Of a stretch of DNA of 64,000 nt, positions 51,021 to 59,768 are shown piece after piece. The translations under genes were made by a program, and so were the position numbers. Position 1 is the stretch's first letter. Each line of letters opens with the position of its first letter. The notes below the pieces were generated by a model, which worked only from the letters and a program-made list of their open reading frames with translations, did no database searches and was not told where the DNA came from. Source of the DNA: Limnochorda sp. L945t (GTDB lineage Bacteria > Bacillota > Limnochordia > Limnochordales > Geochordaceae). The stretch is taken from contig NZ_CP141615.1 of the NCBI RefSeq assembly GCF_035593305.1, positions 124,001 through 188,000 of the forward strand, given 5' to 3'.

Positions 51021-52463
51021 ATGTCACGGGTTGAGGGCCGAGGTGGCCATAGAGGCACCGCCACCGTCGTACGGACAGAGGCATCGGGCGATCCTGCCTA
51101 CGCGCCGGCCGGGCGCTTCGACGTGGTCGTGGCCGGCGGGGGCACCGCGGGCAGCGTGGCGGCCATCGCCGCGGCCCGCAACGGGGCGCGCACGCTGCTG
51201 GTCGAGGAGCAAGGCTTCCTGGGCGGGACGGCGACGGGAGCGCTGGTGACGCCCCTCATGCCCAACCGGCTCGGGCAGACCAACCTCAACCGCGGCATCA
51301 CCGACGAGATCAAGGCCCGGCTGGCCACGATGGGCGGGGGCGGGGCGACGCCGGAGAACGACGGCTGGTTCGACCCCGAGGCGCTCAAGGCGGTCCTCGA
51401 GGAGATGGCCCTCGAGGCCGGGGTGCAGCTGCTGTACTACACTCGCGTCATCGAAGCCCTGGTCGAGACGGCAGACGGGGGGCCGCGTCAGGTCACCGGC
51501 GTCCTGGTGCACAACAAGTCCGGGCTGCAGCGCATCCGAGCGCGCGTCGTGGTGGATGCCACCGGCGACGCCGACGTGGCGGCCAGTGCAGGGTGCGAGA
51601 TGCGAAGCGGGGGCGAGCAGGGCGAGCGGCAGGCCTTTTCCGTGCGCTGGATAGCGGGTGGCGTCGACGTGCCGAAGCTGGCCCGGTTCGTCGAGAGCCT
51701 GGGTGGGCAGCCGTGGCCTGCACCCTACTTCGAGGCCGCCATGGTATGGGGCCGGGGGCACGTGCTGGAGGACGTCTTCCGCAGAGCGGTGGAGGCCGGG
51801 GATCTGCTGGAGGCAGACGGGGAGTACTTCCAGTGCTTCAGCGTGCCGGGGCGGGCCGACGCCCTGGCGTTCAACTGCCCCCGTATCGCCCGCCGAGTCG
51901 ATGGGACGAGCGCCGAGGACCTCACCTGGGCCCAGATCGAGGGGCGGCGGGCGATCCGGCGGCTCGTCGCGTTTGTTCGCAAGTATCTGCCCGGTTGCGA
52001 GGGCGCGTACGTGCAGCAGGTGGCGCCCATGGTCGGCGTGAGGGAGAGCCGGCGCATCGTCGGCGATTACGTGCTGACCCTGGACGACATCGTGACCGGC
52101 CGCAAGTTCCAGGACGCCGTGGCGCGCAATCGCTACCCGGTGGACATCCACCTGGTGAGGGACGGCGGCAGGGGGGGTGGGGGGCTGGTGCTGGGAAGCG
52201 GCCGCCCCCCCGAGGGCGACTTCCACGAGATCCCGTATCGCTGCCTCCTGCCCAGGGGGGTGGAGGGGTTGCTGGTGGCCGGGCGGTCGGTTTCGGCCAC
52301 CTTCGAGGCGCAGTCGGCCATCCGGATCCAGCCCAACTGCCATTCGCTGGGGCAGGCGGCCGGGACGGCCGCCGCACTGGCCGCCGCCAGGGGCGTTACC
52401 CCCCGGGGGCTCGACGCCGCCTTGCTGCGGCAGATCTTGCGCGAACAGGGGGCGTACGTCTGA
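51021..52463 (+). CDS. FAD-dependent oxidoreductase (FAD_oxidored family)
   Basis: A 480-residue flavoprotein of the PF12831-like group. The dinucleotide-binding start reads FDVVVAGGGTAGSVAAIAAA (about residues 34-53), followed by LLVEEQGFLGGTATGALVTP. A second FAD segment, RVVVDATGDADVAASAGCEM, lies near residue 170. The C-terminal ARIRIQPNCHSLGQAAG-like region (AIRIQPNCHSLGQAAGTAAA) closes the FAD site. It is commonly found in sugar and polysaccharide gene sets, but no substrate is established. The gene lies 88 bases after nanK and abuts the GHL10-like gene, so it belongs to the glycan cluster. The first 30 residues are probably disordered. Confidence 0.85.
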   Translation: MSRVEGRGGHRGTATVVRTEASGDPAYAPAGRFDVVVAGGGTAGSVAAIAAARNGARTLLVEEQGFLGGTATGALVTPLMPNRLGQTNLNRGITDEIKARLATMGGGGATPENDGWFDPEALKAVLEEMALEAGVQLLYYTRVIEALVETADGGPRQVTGVLVHNKSGLQRIRARVVVDATGDADVAASAGCEMRSGGEQGERQAFSVRWIAGGVDVPKLARFVESLGGQPWPAPYFEAAMVWGRGHVLEDVFRRAVEAGDLLEADGEYFQCFSVPGRADALAFNCPRIARRVDGTSAEDLTWAQIEGRRAIRRLVAFVRKYLPGCEGAYVQQVAPMVGVRESRRIVGDYVLTLDDIVTGRKFQDAVARNRYPVDIHLVRDGGRGGGGLVLGSGRPPEGDFHEIPYRCLLPRGVEGLLVAGRSVSATFEAQSAIRIQPNCHSLGQAAGTAAALAAARGVTPRGLDAALLRQILREQGAYV

Positions 52464-53750
52464 ATGGCCTCGTCCCATCCGCGACGCCACGTGCTCTGGA
52501 TCGACGCGACGGCCAACTTGCCGCGCACGAGCAGCACCGAGGGGCTGCGATCGCTTCTCGGGCGCGCCAGGGAGGCGGGCTTCACGACGGTGGTGGTGGA
52601 CGTCAAGCCGACGAGCGGGGAGGTGCTCTACCCCAGCCGCCTGGCACCCGTCTTGCGGCAATGGCGCTCGGGGGTTTCGTTGCCTGCGGGCTACGACTTG
52701 CTGGGTACGGCCGTCGAGCTGGCCTACCGGGAGGCGCTCGAGCTTTTCGCCTCCGTCAACGTCTTTTGCGAGGGGGCGGTCCACGAGGGCCGGCTGCGTG
52801 GCCTGCTGGCGGGCGATCCGGCGCGGGCGGGATGGGAAGTCGTCGCGTACCGGGAGGGGCGCCTCGATCGGCTCACCCGCTTCGCGGGGGAGCATTGGGC
52901 GTTCGTCGACCCGGCCAACCCTGAGGTGCAGGCGTACGAGCTCGGGATCCTGCGGGAAATCCTGGCGGCCTACCCGGTCGCGGGGATCGTGCTGGATCGG
53001 GCTCGTTACCCGGGGATCGTGGCCGACTTCGGGGAGCATACGCGCCGCCGGCTCGAGGCGCTGGTGGGGCGGGCGGTTGCCCGCTGGCCCGAAGACGTTT
53101 ACGAGGAAGCCGATCCGGGCGCAGCTTCTGGCGGCGAGGGAGCAGCGGCCCACGAGGAAGGGTCCGGGGCCGTCCGCACCACGGACGGCCGCTGGATCCG
53201 CCCCGGGCCTTGGTACGGTGCCTGGCTCCAGCTGCGGGCGCAGGTGATCCGGGAGTGGATGGAAGCGGCCCGCCGCACGGTGTCCGGCACACGGCCGGGC
53301 GCGCTGCTCGGGGCGTATGCGGGCAGCTGGTATCCCGTCTACCATGAGGTGGGCGTCAACTGGGCCAGCGCCGCCCTCGCCTCTGCGCTGGAGCACGTGG
53401 TGCCGGACGTGCGGCCCCTGATCCCCAGGGGGTACCCGGCCACCGGGTACGCCGAGATCCTCGACCTCTTCTTCTCCGGCAACTACTACCCACAAGTCTA
53501 CCGGCACGAGGCCGAAGGGGCTGAGTGGAAGAGCGTCGAAGGGGCTGCCCGCCTGGTGGACGCGGTGACGGGCCGGGTGCGGCCCACCTACGCCGGCATC
53601 TACCTGGAGCAGTACCGGGGACGCCCACGACGGGCCCAGGAGGCCATCCGCGTGTGCCGGGAGGCGAGCGACGGCGTGATGGTCTTCGACGCGTCCCACG
53701 TCGAGGAGTGGGGATGGTGGGACGCGATCGGGGAGGCTTTGCGGCTGTGA
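52464..53750 (+). CDS. Glycoside-hydrolase-like GHL10/DUF187-type protein
   Basis: A 428-residue probable TIM-barrel protein of the glycosyl-hydrolase-like GHL10 group (also called alpha-amylase-like family). It has HVLWIDATANLPRTSSTEGL, TTVVVDVKPTSGEVLYPSRL, HWAFVDPANPEVQAYELGIL and AGIVLDRARYPGIVADF, which match that family's barrel strands. ATG follows the FAD-oxidoreductase stop with no gap, and the next gene overlaps by 4 bases. There is no signal peptide, unlike many secreted GHL10 proteins. Catalytic residues are likely the Asp/Glu of VLDRARYPG and EQYRGRPRRAQ, but this is not established. Confidence 0.78.
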   Translation: MASSHPRRHVLWIDATANLPRTSSTEGLRSLLGRAREAGFTTVVVDVKPTSGEVLYPSRLAPVLRQWRSGVSLPAGYDLLGTAVELAYREALELFASVNVFCEGAVHEGRLRGLLAGDPARAGWEVVAYREGRLDRLTRFAGEHWAFVDPANPEVQAYELGILREILAAYPVAGIVLDRARYPGIVADFGEHTRRRLEALVGRAVARWPEDVYEEADPGAASGGEGAAAHEEGSGAVRTTDGRWIRPGPWYGAWLQLRAQVIREWMEAARRTVSGTRPGALLGAYAGSWYPVYHEVGVNWASAALASALEHVVPDVRPLIPRGYPATGYAEILDLFFSGNYYPQVYRHEAEGAEWKSVEGAARLVDAVTGRVRPTYAGIYLEQYRGRPRRAQEAIRVCREASDGVMVFDASHVEEWGWWDAIGEALRL

Positions 53751-55378
53751 GGCGCGTCGCCCTGCTGCCGCTGGACGAGCGGCCGTGCAACCACGCCTAC
53801 CCCGTGATGCTGGGGGCCGTGGCGGGCATCGAAGTGGCCGTACCCCCGAAAGAGCTCATGGGCCGCAAGAAAGAGCCTGCGGATACCCGTCTCCTGGGCG
53901 ATTGGCTCCGTGCCGAGTCCGAGCGCGCGGACGGGCTGATCGTGGCGGCAGAGACGCTGGCTTTCGGCGGTCTCATCCCGTCTCGCGTCGTGGGGGTCAG
54001 CGAGGAGGAAGCGCTGAAGCGCCTGGATGCCTTGCGCCGGATCCGCCAGCGCCGCCCCGAGCTGCCCATCTTCGTCCAGAGCGTGATCCTGCGGACGCCG
54101 GGGTATGACAGCGACGACGAGGAGCCGGGGTACTGGGCCAGCTACGGCAAGCGCCTCTACGTGCTCTCTGTGGCGGAGCATGCGGTCGAGCTCGGTCCGC
54201 GGGCGTGGGATGCGTTGCGAAAGGGCGGGGAGGCCCATTTGCCGCCGGTGGTGGCGCAGGAGCTCGGAGCGCTCGACTTCGATGGGGTCGTGGCCCGGCG
54301 CGCCGCGCTCGAGGCGGAGGTCCCGGCCGGCGTGCGGCAGGACTGGCGCTGGCGGCGAGCGCGTAACCACCAGGTCAACCGGGCGCTGGTGGAGCTCGTG
54401 GCCGAAGGGGTGGTGGATTTCCTCGTCCTCACCCAGGACGACAGCCCGCCCATCGGTCTGCACGCCAGGGAGCAGCAGGCGCTGGCGGCGTTGGTAGCGC
54501 AGCGGGGGGTGCACCGCAGGGTACGCATCCACCCGGGCGCGGACGAGACCGCCCTGGTGCTCCTCGCCCGGCAGGCGCTGCGGGATCGGGGCTTGCGGCC
54601 CCGCGTCGGGGTGCGGTTTTCGTCGATCGCGGGCCCCGGGGTCGTGCCGCTTTACGAAGATCGGCCGCTCATGGAAGGAATCAAAGGGCACGTAACGGCC
54701 CTCGGCGCCCTGTTGAGCCCCGATTTCGGCGAGAGCGAGCTGGCTTTGTTCGTCAACAGTCCCGACGGGCCGCAGCACGAAGCACCGCTGCAGGCCCTTC
54801 CGGGCGAGTCGGTGGGCAAGGGCCGCAACCTGCCGGAGTTTCTGGATGCCTTGCAGGATGCCCTGGAGAGGCGGCCGGAGCGGCCGGCGGCGCTGGCCGA
54901 CGTCGCTTACGCCAACGGTGCGGACCGGGAGCTCGTGGAGATGCTCCCGGCGTACCTATCTCCATGGGCCCTGGGAGCTTACGCCGGGTGGAACACGGCC
55001 AGCAACACCATCGGAACGGCCCTCGCCCATGCTGCGCTTCGGCTGGTGGCGCGGGGACTCGGCGGCGACGAACGGGTGGCCAGCGAACGGGCGCACCGCA
55101 GCTTCCTGGCGCTCCGTTTTACCGAAGACTGGGGCTATCAGGCCGTCGTCCGCCAGGAACTGGTCGAAGCTGCCGTTCGGCTCGGCGTGTCGCCGTACGC
55201 CCTGGGCAGCCACCGCGAGGCCCTCGCCGAACGAGCGCGGGAGCGGCTTCAGGCGACGATGGATCGCTGGCCGGGTGCGGCATCGGGGTCGCCCCGGATC
55301 CGGGTCGAGCGGGTCGATTTCCCCTGGGACCGCCTGTTCGAGGTGGCTCTGGGGGTGCGGATCGACGCCGGCCCATGA
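53747..55378 (+). CDS. DUF4127 family protein
   Basis: A 543-residue protein of unknown biochemical function matching the DUF4127 group. The family start VALLPLDERPCNHAYPVMLG is nearly invariant, and internal hallmarks are DGLIVAAETLAFGGLIPSR, RARNHQVNRALVELV, FLVLTQDDSPPIGLHARE and AYAGWNTASNTIGTALAHA. GTG 53747 overlaps the GHL10-like stop by 4 bases and has GGGGAGG 10 bases upstream. The frame stays open upstream without support. The conserved Asp, Glu, His and Asn residues suggest an enzyme, and its steady company of hexosaminidase and sugar-importer genes suggests a role in amino-sugar glycan breakdown. Confidence 0.85.
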   Translation: MRRVALLPLDERPCNHAYPVMLGAVAGIEVAVPPKELMGRKKEPADTRLLGDWLRAESERADGLIVAAETLAFGGLIPSRVVGVSEEEALKRLDALRRIRQRRPELPIFVQSVILRTPGYDSDDEEPGYWASYGKRLYVLSVAEHAVELGPRAWDALRKGGEAHLPPVVAQELGALDFDGVVARRAALEAEVPAGVRQDWRWRRARNHQVNRALVELVAEGVVDFLVLTQDDSPPIGLHAREQQALAALVAQRGVHRRVRIHPGADETALVLLARQALRDRGLRPRVGVRFSSIAGPGVVPLYEDRPLMEGIKGHVTALGALLSPDFGESELALFVNSPDGPQHEAPLQALPGESVGKGRNLPEFLDALQDALERRPERPAALADVAYANGADRELVEMLPAYLSPWALGAYAGWNTASNTIGTALAHAALRLVARGLGGDERVASERAHRSFLALRFTEDWGYQAVVRQELVEAAVRLGVSPYALGSHREALAERARERLQATMDRWPGAASGSPRIRVERVDFPWDRLFEVALGVRIDAGP

Positions 55379-55411
55379 CGGGCCAGGCCAGTCAGGGGGG
55401 AGATCGGCACC

Positions 55412-56710
55412 ATGAGGCAACGGACAGGGCCGGGCGGTAAGCTTGCACGGGTGGCGGTCGGGGCGATCGCGGCGGTGGCGCTGGCGGGCGCCTGGCCGGC
55501 CGCCGGCGGGGCGCTTCCCGCCGCTCGTGCCGGCGCCGCGCGCCAGATCGAGTTTTGGACCATCTCGCTCAGCCCGTTTTTCGACAACGAGATGCGGCAG
55601 CTGGCCTCTGAGTTCGAGGCATCGCATCCCGGCGTCCAGGTCAAGTGGACGGACGTGCCCATCCAGGCGATTCAGCAGAAGCTGCTGTCGGCCATCGCGG
55701 CCGGCACCGCTCCGGACGTCGTCAACTTGAACTCGGACACCGCCGTGCAGCTGTACCAGCAGGGGGCCCTCCTGGATCTGGGCAAGTACGCGCCCAAACA
55801 GGCATGGAGCGTCTACTTCCCCAGGGCTCTGGCGACGTTCAAGGACGGCGACGTCATCTACGGCGCGCCGTGGTACTGGGCACCCAAGGTCATGGCGTAC
55901 AACGTGGAGATTTTCCGGAAGGCAGGGCTCGACCCGGAGCGCCCTCCTACCACCGTGGAGGGCATGATAGAGGCAGCCAAACGCATCAAGGACAAGACCG
56001 GGCTGTACGGCTTCATGCCCAACATCAACGGGGTCAACTTCCTCTTCGTCTTCCAGGAGGCGGGACTTCCCGTCCTGGACGAAAACGGTAGCCGGGCGCT
56101 GTTCAACTCGCCGGAGCACGTGAAGCTGGTGGAGCAGTACGCGGACCTGTTCAAGCAGGATTACATCCCGGAAGATACCATGCGCCGGGGTTATCTCGGA
56201 GCCACGGAGCTGTACACCGCAGGGCGGCTCGGGATGCTCCTGACGGGGCCGCAGTTCTTGATCCGGGTGCAGAAGGACAACCCGGCCATCTACGAGTCGA
56301 CCCGGGCGGCCGCCTACCCGCTCGACAAGGGCCGGGTGATTCATACCCCGCTCATGGGGTTCTCGGTGCCGGTCAACACCCGCAACAAGGAGCTGGCGGT
56401 GGAGTTCGCGCTGTTCGCCACCGATGACGCCCACCAGCTGGCGTTCGCGAAGGCGTCCAACACGTTCCCGAGCACCATCAAGGCCGCCAGGGATTCGTTC
56501 TTCACCAAGGGCGGCCCGACCGCTGCCGACCAGGCCCGGGTGGCGGACGCGGCTCAGCTGCAGTACGCCCAGGACCTGACGGTGCACGTGCCCAACGCCT
56601 CCAAGCTGTTCAAGGCGTTCAAGGACAACGTGGAGGCCGCCTTCTTCGGCGGAAAGCCGGTGAAGCAAGCCCTCGACGAGATCGTCCGCATATGGAACGC
56701 CGAGTTGTGA
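55412..56710 (+). CDS. Carbohydrate ABC transporter substrate-binding protein (family 1)
   Basis: A 432-residue sugar receptor with a signal peptide ending near residue 40 (VAVGAIAAVALAGAWPAAGG). The mature chain has QIEFWTISLSPFFDNEMRQL, FEASHPGVQVKWTDVPIQ, AGTAPDVVNLNSDTAVQLYQ and the C-terminal GFSVPVNTRNKELAVEFALF. It follows the DUF4127 gene by 33 bases, and its 3' end overlaps the GH20 gene. Beside a hexosaminidase, it likely binds chito-oligosaccharides or other HexNAc glycans. Unlike three other receptors in this window, no hairpin follows. Confidence 0.92.
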   Translation: MRQRTGPGGKLARVAVGAIAAVALAGAWPAAGGALPAARAGAARQIEFWTISLSPFFDNEMRQLASEFEASHPGVQVKWTDVPIQAIQQKLLSAIAAGTAPDVVNLNSDTAVQLYQQGALLDLGKYAPKQAWSVYFPRALATFKDGDVIYGAPWYWAPKVMAYNVEIFRKAGLDPERPPTTVEGMIEAAKRIKDKTGLYGFMPNINGVNFLFVFQEAGLPVLDENGSRALFNSPEHVKLVEQYADLFKQDYIPEDTMRRGYLGATELYTAGRLGMLLTGPQFLIRVQKDNPAIYESTRAAAYPLDKGRVIHTPLMGFSVPVNTRNKELAVEFALFATDDAHQLAFAKASNTFPSTIKAARDSFFTKGGPTAADQARVADAAQLQYAQDLTVHVPNASKLFKAFKDNVEAAFFGGKPVKQALDEIVRIWNAEL

Positions 56711-58899
56711 GGCGACTGGCCGCAGTGGCGCTGGTAGGGGCCGGTGCCGCCCTGGCGTGGGCGAACCTCAGCCTGGTTGCCGCGCCGGCGCCGGCTCCGG
56801 CGGCGCTGATCCCGGAGGCGGCAGCGTTCGATGCGGCGCCATCCGATGAGGATCAGCCCCTGCTCGTGCCGGCGCCGCGGCAGGCGCAATTCCCACGGGG
56901 GAGCCTGGGGCTCCGCGATGCCCGTATCCGGGTAGCGGGGGAAGGGGCCCGCTTGCAAGAAGCGGCCCGGATCGTGCAGGCGGAAGTGGCGCGGCGCTTC
57001 GGGTTCGAGCTGCCCGTGACCACCTCGCCGGATGGCCGCCGGGGGCCGGAGATCATCCTCGGGACGCGGGAGCATCCCGATCTGGCGGAGAGGATCAAGG
57101 CCTCGGGCTTGGAAGCGGACCGGCCCGAGGGGTACGCGCTCGCGGTGGATGAGCATGGCGCATGGGTCGCCGGGGCCGACGAGGCGGGAGCGTACTGGGG
57201 CGCGCAGACGCTGCGCCAGCTCCTGGTCCGTTCGCAGCAAGGGCCGGCCCTGCGGTTCGCCCGTATCGCGGACTGGCCGGCGTTTGCCTTCCGGGGCGCC
57301 ATGATCTACCTGGATGCCTTCTCTCACCCCATCAACGACCGCCTGCTCGAGATGCTGGCCGCCTACAAGTTCAATGCCGTCCTGGTCATGGCGGACTACG
57401 TGAAGTGGGAGTCGACGCGGGACGTCTGGCACCCCCTCGGTGCGAGCAAGGACGAGGCGAGACGGGTGGCGACCCTGGCCCGGCAGCTCGGGCTGGAGCC
57501 CATCCCGCTCATCGAGCTGTTGGGGCATGCCCAGTGGCTTTTCTACGGCGGCAAGAACCGGGACCTGCTGCACGACCCCGCCTGTCCCGAGCCGTTCGCC
57601 TACGACCCCCTCAACCCTCGCACGTACGAGGTCGTGCTGCCGGTACTGGACGAGGCGGTGGAGGCGTTCGGGGCCCGGTGGGTGCACATCGGACACGACG
57701 AGGTGCGCAGCGTTTGCCGCTTTCCCGCCACGGACGAGGCGAGGGCCGTCGGCTTCGACCGGCTTTTCGTGCAGGACGTCTTGCGCCTGTATCGCCACCT
57801 GAAAGCACGGGGCGTCGGCGTCATAATGTGGCAGGACGCGGCCTTCTCGGACGCGGCGCCGGAGATCGTGCCGCAGCTCCCCAAGGACATCGTGATCACC
57901 GACTGGCACTACCTGCCGGGGGACGATTTCGTCTCGGTGCGGCAGATACGGCAGGCGGGTTTCCGGGTCATCGGGGCGACGTGGTCCCAGCCGGGCAACG
58001 CCGAGAGCTTTGCCCGCAGCGCGCTGCAGGACGGCGCCATGGGGATGATCCAGACCCGCTGGACCGGGCAATGGGGCAACCGTACGGTGCTCGACGGCAA
58101 CGCCGAGCAGGCCGTGGCGTACGTTCGGGCGGCGGCGAGCTTCTGGAACCCCGACGCTGTCATCCCCGACGACGTGGCGACCCGGCTTTACGCGGACGCG
58201 TGGGCGCCGGCGCCGTACCGGCCCATCCGGGGGCACCTCGTCGATCTGAGCCCGTTTGCCACGCGCAGCCTCATCGATCCCGACGGGAGCGGCTGGCTGG
58301 GCAAGGGGCCCGAGTACGACTGGTCGGCGCTCGTGGCAGGGCGGGACGCACAGGCCGCAGGGGCGGCAGGGCAGGCGCAGCCGAAGGGCCGGACGGTGAA
58401 GCTCGGCCCGTACCGGTTTGACCTGAGCGGGGCGGTCATGGTGCGCACGGAGCGGGGGGTAGCCCGTCAGCTGCCGGGGGCCGTCACCATCCCCCTCCAT
58501 GCCCGGGCAGCGGCTGTGGCCGTGCTGCACACGTTAGGGTGGGGAGCGCCGGGCCCCGGGCAGGTGGTCGGAAGCTACGTCCTGCGCTACGAGGACGGAA
58601 GCCGGTTGACGGTGCCACTGCGCTACGGGCGGGAGATCGCGGCCTGGACCGACCTCCCCGTGGAGTCGCTGCGCCGCTACCCGGCCTGGCGGGGCAAGAC
58701 CGCAGGCGGCCTCGAGATCGGGGCCGACGTACTGGTCATTCCCAATCCCTACCCGTCCCGCACCATCGCCTCGCTGACGGTGGAGGGCGCAAGCCGCTGG
58801 ACGAGCCCGGCGGTGCTGGGCATGACGTTGCTCGATGAGGTGCCGCCCCTCCCGCCTACCGGCGCGGCGGGCCGAGAGGGCGGTGTCCGGGAGCCGTGA
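56707..58899 (+). CDS. Glycoside hydrolase family 20 beta-N-acetylhexosaminidase
   Basis: Removes terminal beta-GlcNAc or GalNAc by substrate-assisted catalysis. About 730 residues. The N-terminus has a signal or anchor helix (AAVALVGAGAALAWANLSLV), so it is exported. A GH20b-like domain (VPAPRQAQFPRGSLGLRDAR) precedes the barrel, which starts at FRGAMIYLDAFSHPINDRLL. The catalytic pair Asp331-Glu332 is in HIGHDEVRSVCRF. The family usually has HxGGDE, so the second Gly is His here. GTG 56707 overlaps the receptor's stop by 4 bases; ATG 56692 is also possible. A C-terminal domain of about 200 residues follows. It is inserted between a receptor and its permeases. Confidence 0.88.
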   Translation: MRRLAAVALVGAGAALAWANLSLVAAPAPAPAALIPEAAAFDAAPSDEDQPLLVPAPRQAQFPRGSLGLRDARIRVAGEGARLQEAARIVQAEVARRFGFELPVTTSPDGRRGPEIILGTREHPDLAERIKASGLEADRPEGYALAVDEHGAWVAGADEAGAYWGAQTLRQLLVRSQQGPALRFARIADWPAFAFRGAMIYLDAFSHPINDRLLEMLAAYKFNAVLVMADYVKWESTRDVWHPLGASKDEARRVATLARQLGLEPIPLIELLGHAQWLFYGGKNRDLLHDPACPEPFAYDPLNPRTYEVVLPVLDEAVEAFGARWVHIGHDEVRSVCRFPATDEARAVGFDRLFVQDVLRLYRHLKARGVGVIMWQDAAFSDAAPEIVPQLPKDIVITDWHYLPGDDFVSVRQIRQAGFRVIGATWSQPGNAESFARSALQDGAMGMIQTRWTGQWGNRTVLDGNAEQAVAYVRAAASFWNPDAVIPDDVATRLYADAWAPAPYRPIRGHLVDLSPFATRSLIDPDGSGWLGKGPEYDWSALVAGRDAQAAGAAGQAQPKGRTVKLGPYRFDLSGAVMVRTERGVARQLPGAVTIPLHARAAAVAVLHTLGWGAPGPGQVVGSYVLRYEDGSRLTVPLRYGREIAAWTDLPVESLRRYPAWRGKTAGGLEIGADVLVIPNPYPSRTIASLTVEGASRWTSPAVLGMTLLDEVPPLPPTGAAGREGGVREP

Positions 58900-59768
58900 G
58901 GTCTCAGCTTCGCACGACGCTCATCGCCTATGCGTTCTTGCTGCCGGCCCTGGTGTTGATGGGGGTTTACACCTTCTGGCCCATGGCGTTCGGCACCTAT
59001 CTGGGGTTCGCCCGGTACAACGTCATCACGCCGCCCCAGTGGGTCGGGCTCGACAACTTCCGGGAGCTCGCAGGAGAAACGGACTTCTGGACCGGGCTCT
59101 CCAACTCGCTGCGGTACGTGCTGGTGGTGCCGATCATCCAGCTGGCGGCCATCGGGGCGGCGGTGCTCGTCAACCGGAGACTGCCCGGCATCGCTCTCTT
59201 CCGCGCCGCCTACTACGTGCCGGTCGTGACCAGCTTCGCCGTGGTCGGCATCATGTGGGGCTGGATGTACGACCAGTACGGGCCGGTTAACTGGGTGCTG
59301 AGGGGCCTGGGGCTGCTCGACCGCCCGGTCAACTTCCTCAACCGGCCGGCGGTGGCGTTGTACGCGGTCATGTTCGTCACGCTGTGGAAAGGCTTCGGCT
59401 ATTACATGGTGCTGTACCTGGCCGGGCTCCAGTCCATCGACCGCACCTACGAGGAGGCGGCCCTCATCGACGGAGCGGGGCGGTGGACGGTCTTCTGGCG
59501 CATCACGCTGCCGCTCTTGCGACCCGTCATCCTGTTGTGTAGCCTGCTCTCCACCATCAGCGCCATCAAGGTCTTCGAGGAGATCTTCGTCATGACCGGC
59601 GGCGGGCCGGCGGGCTCCACGTACACCGCCATGTACTACATCTACTCCAAAGCCTTCCAGGACTTCCGCTACGGCGAGGCGGCCGCGGCCAGCCTCGTGC
59701 TGGCCGTCGTGAGCTTGCTCTTCAGCCTGCTCAACTTCCGCTACGTGCGAGGGGGGCAGGTCGCGTGA
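58896..59768 (+). CDS. Carbohydrate ABC transporter permease, MalF type (CUT1)
   Basis: A 290-residue membrane subunit with six helices. LIAYAFLLPALVLMGVYTFW is the first helix; QWVGLDNFRELAGETDFW, the docking loop YEEAALIDGAGRWTVFWRI and FVMTGGGPAGSTYTAMYYIY are standard. GTG start overlapping the GH20 gene by 4 bases. It completes the importer begun by the receptor at 55412 and separated from it by the GH20 gene. Confidence 0.93.
   Translation: MRSQLRTTLIAYAFLLPALVLMGVYTFWPMAFGTYLGFARYNVITPPQWVGLDNFRELAGETDFWTGLSNSLRYVLVVPIIQLAAIGAAVLVNRRLPGIALFRAAYYVPVVTSFAVVGIMWGWMYDQYGPVNWVLRGLGLLDRPVNFLNRPAVALYAVMFVTLWKGFGYYMVLYLAGLQSIDRTYEEAALIDGAGRWTVFWRITLPLLRPVILLCSLLSTISAIKVFEEIFVMTGGGPAGSTYTAMYYIYSKAFQDFRYGEAAAASLVLAVVSLLFSLLNFRYVRGGQVA

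Noticed and set aside
51024-53699. An 891-codon antisense frame
   Set aside because: Lies wholly opposite the FAD oxidoreductase and GHL10-like genes; its His/Arg/Pro-rich translation is typical of antisense frames in high-GC DNA.
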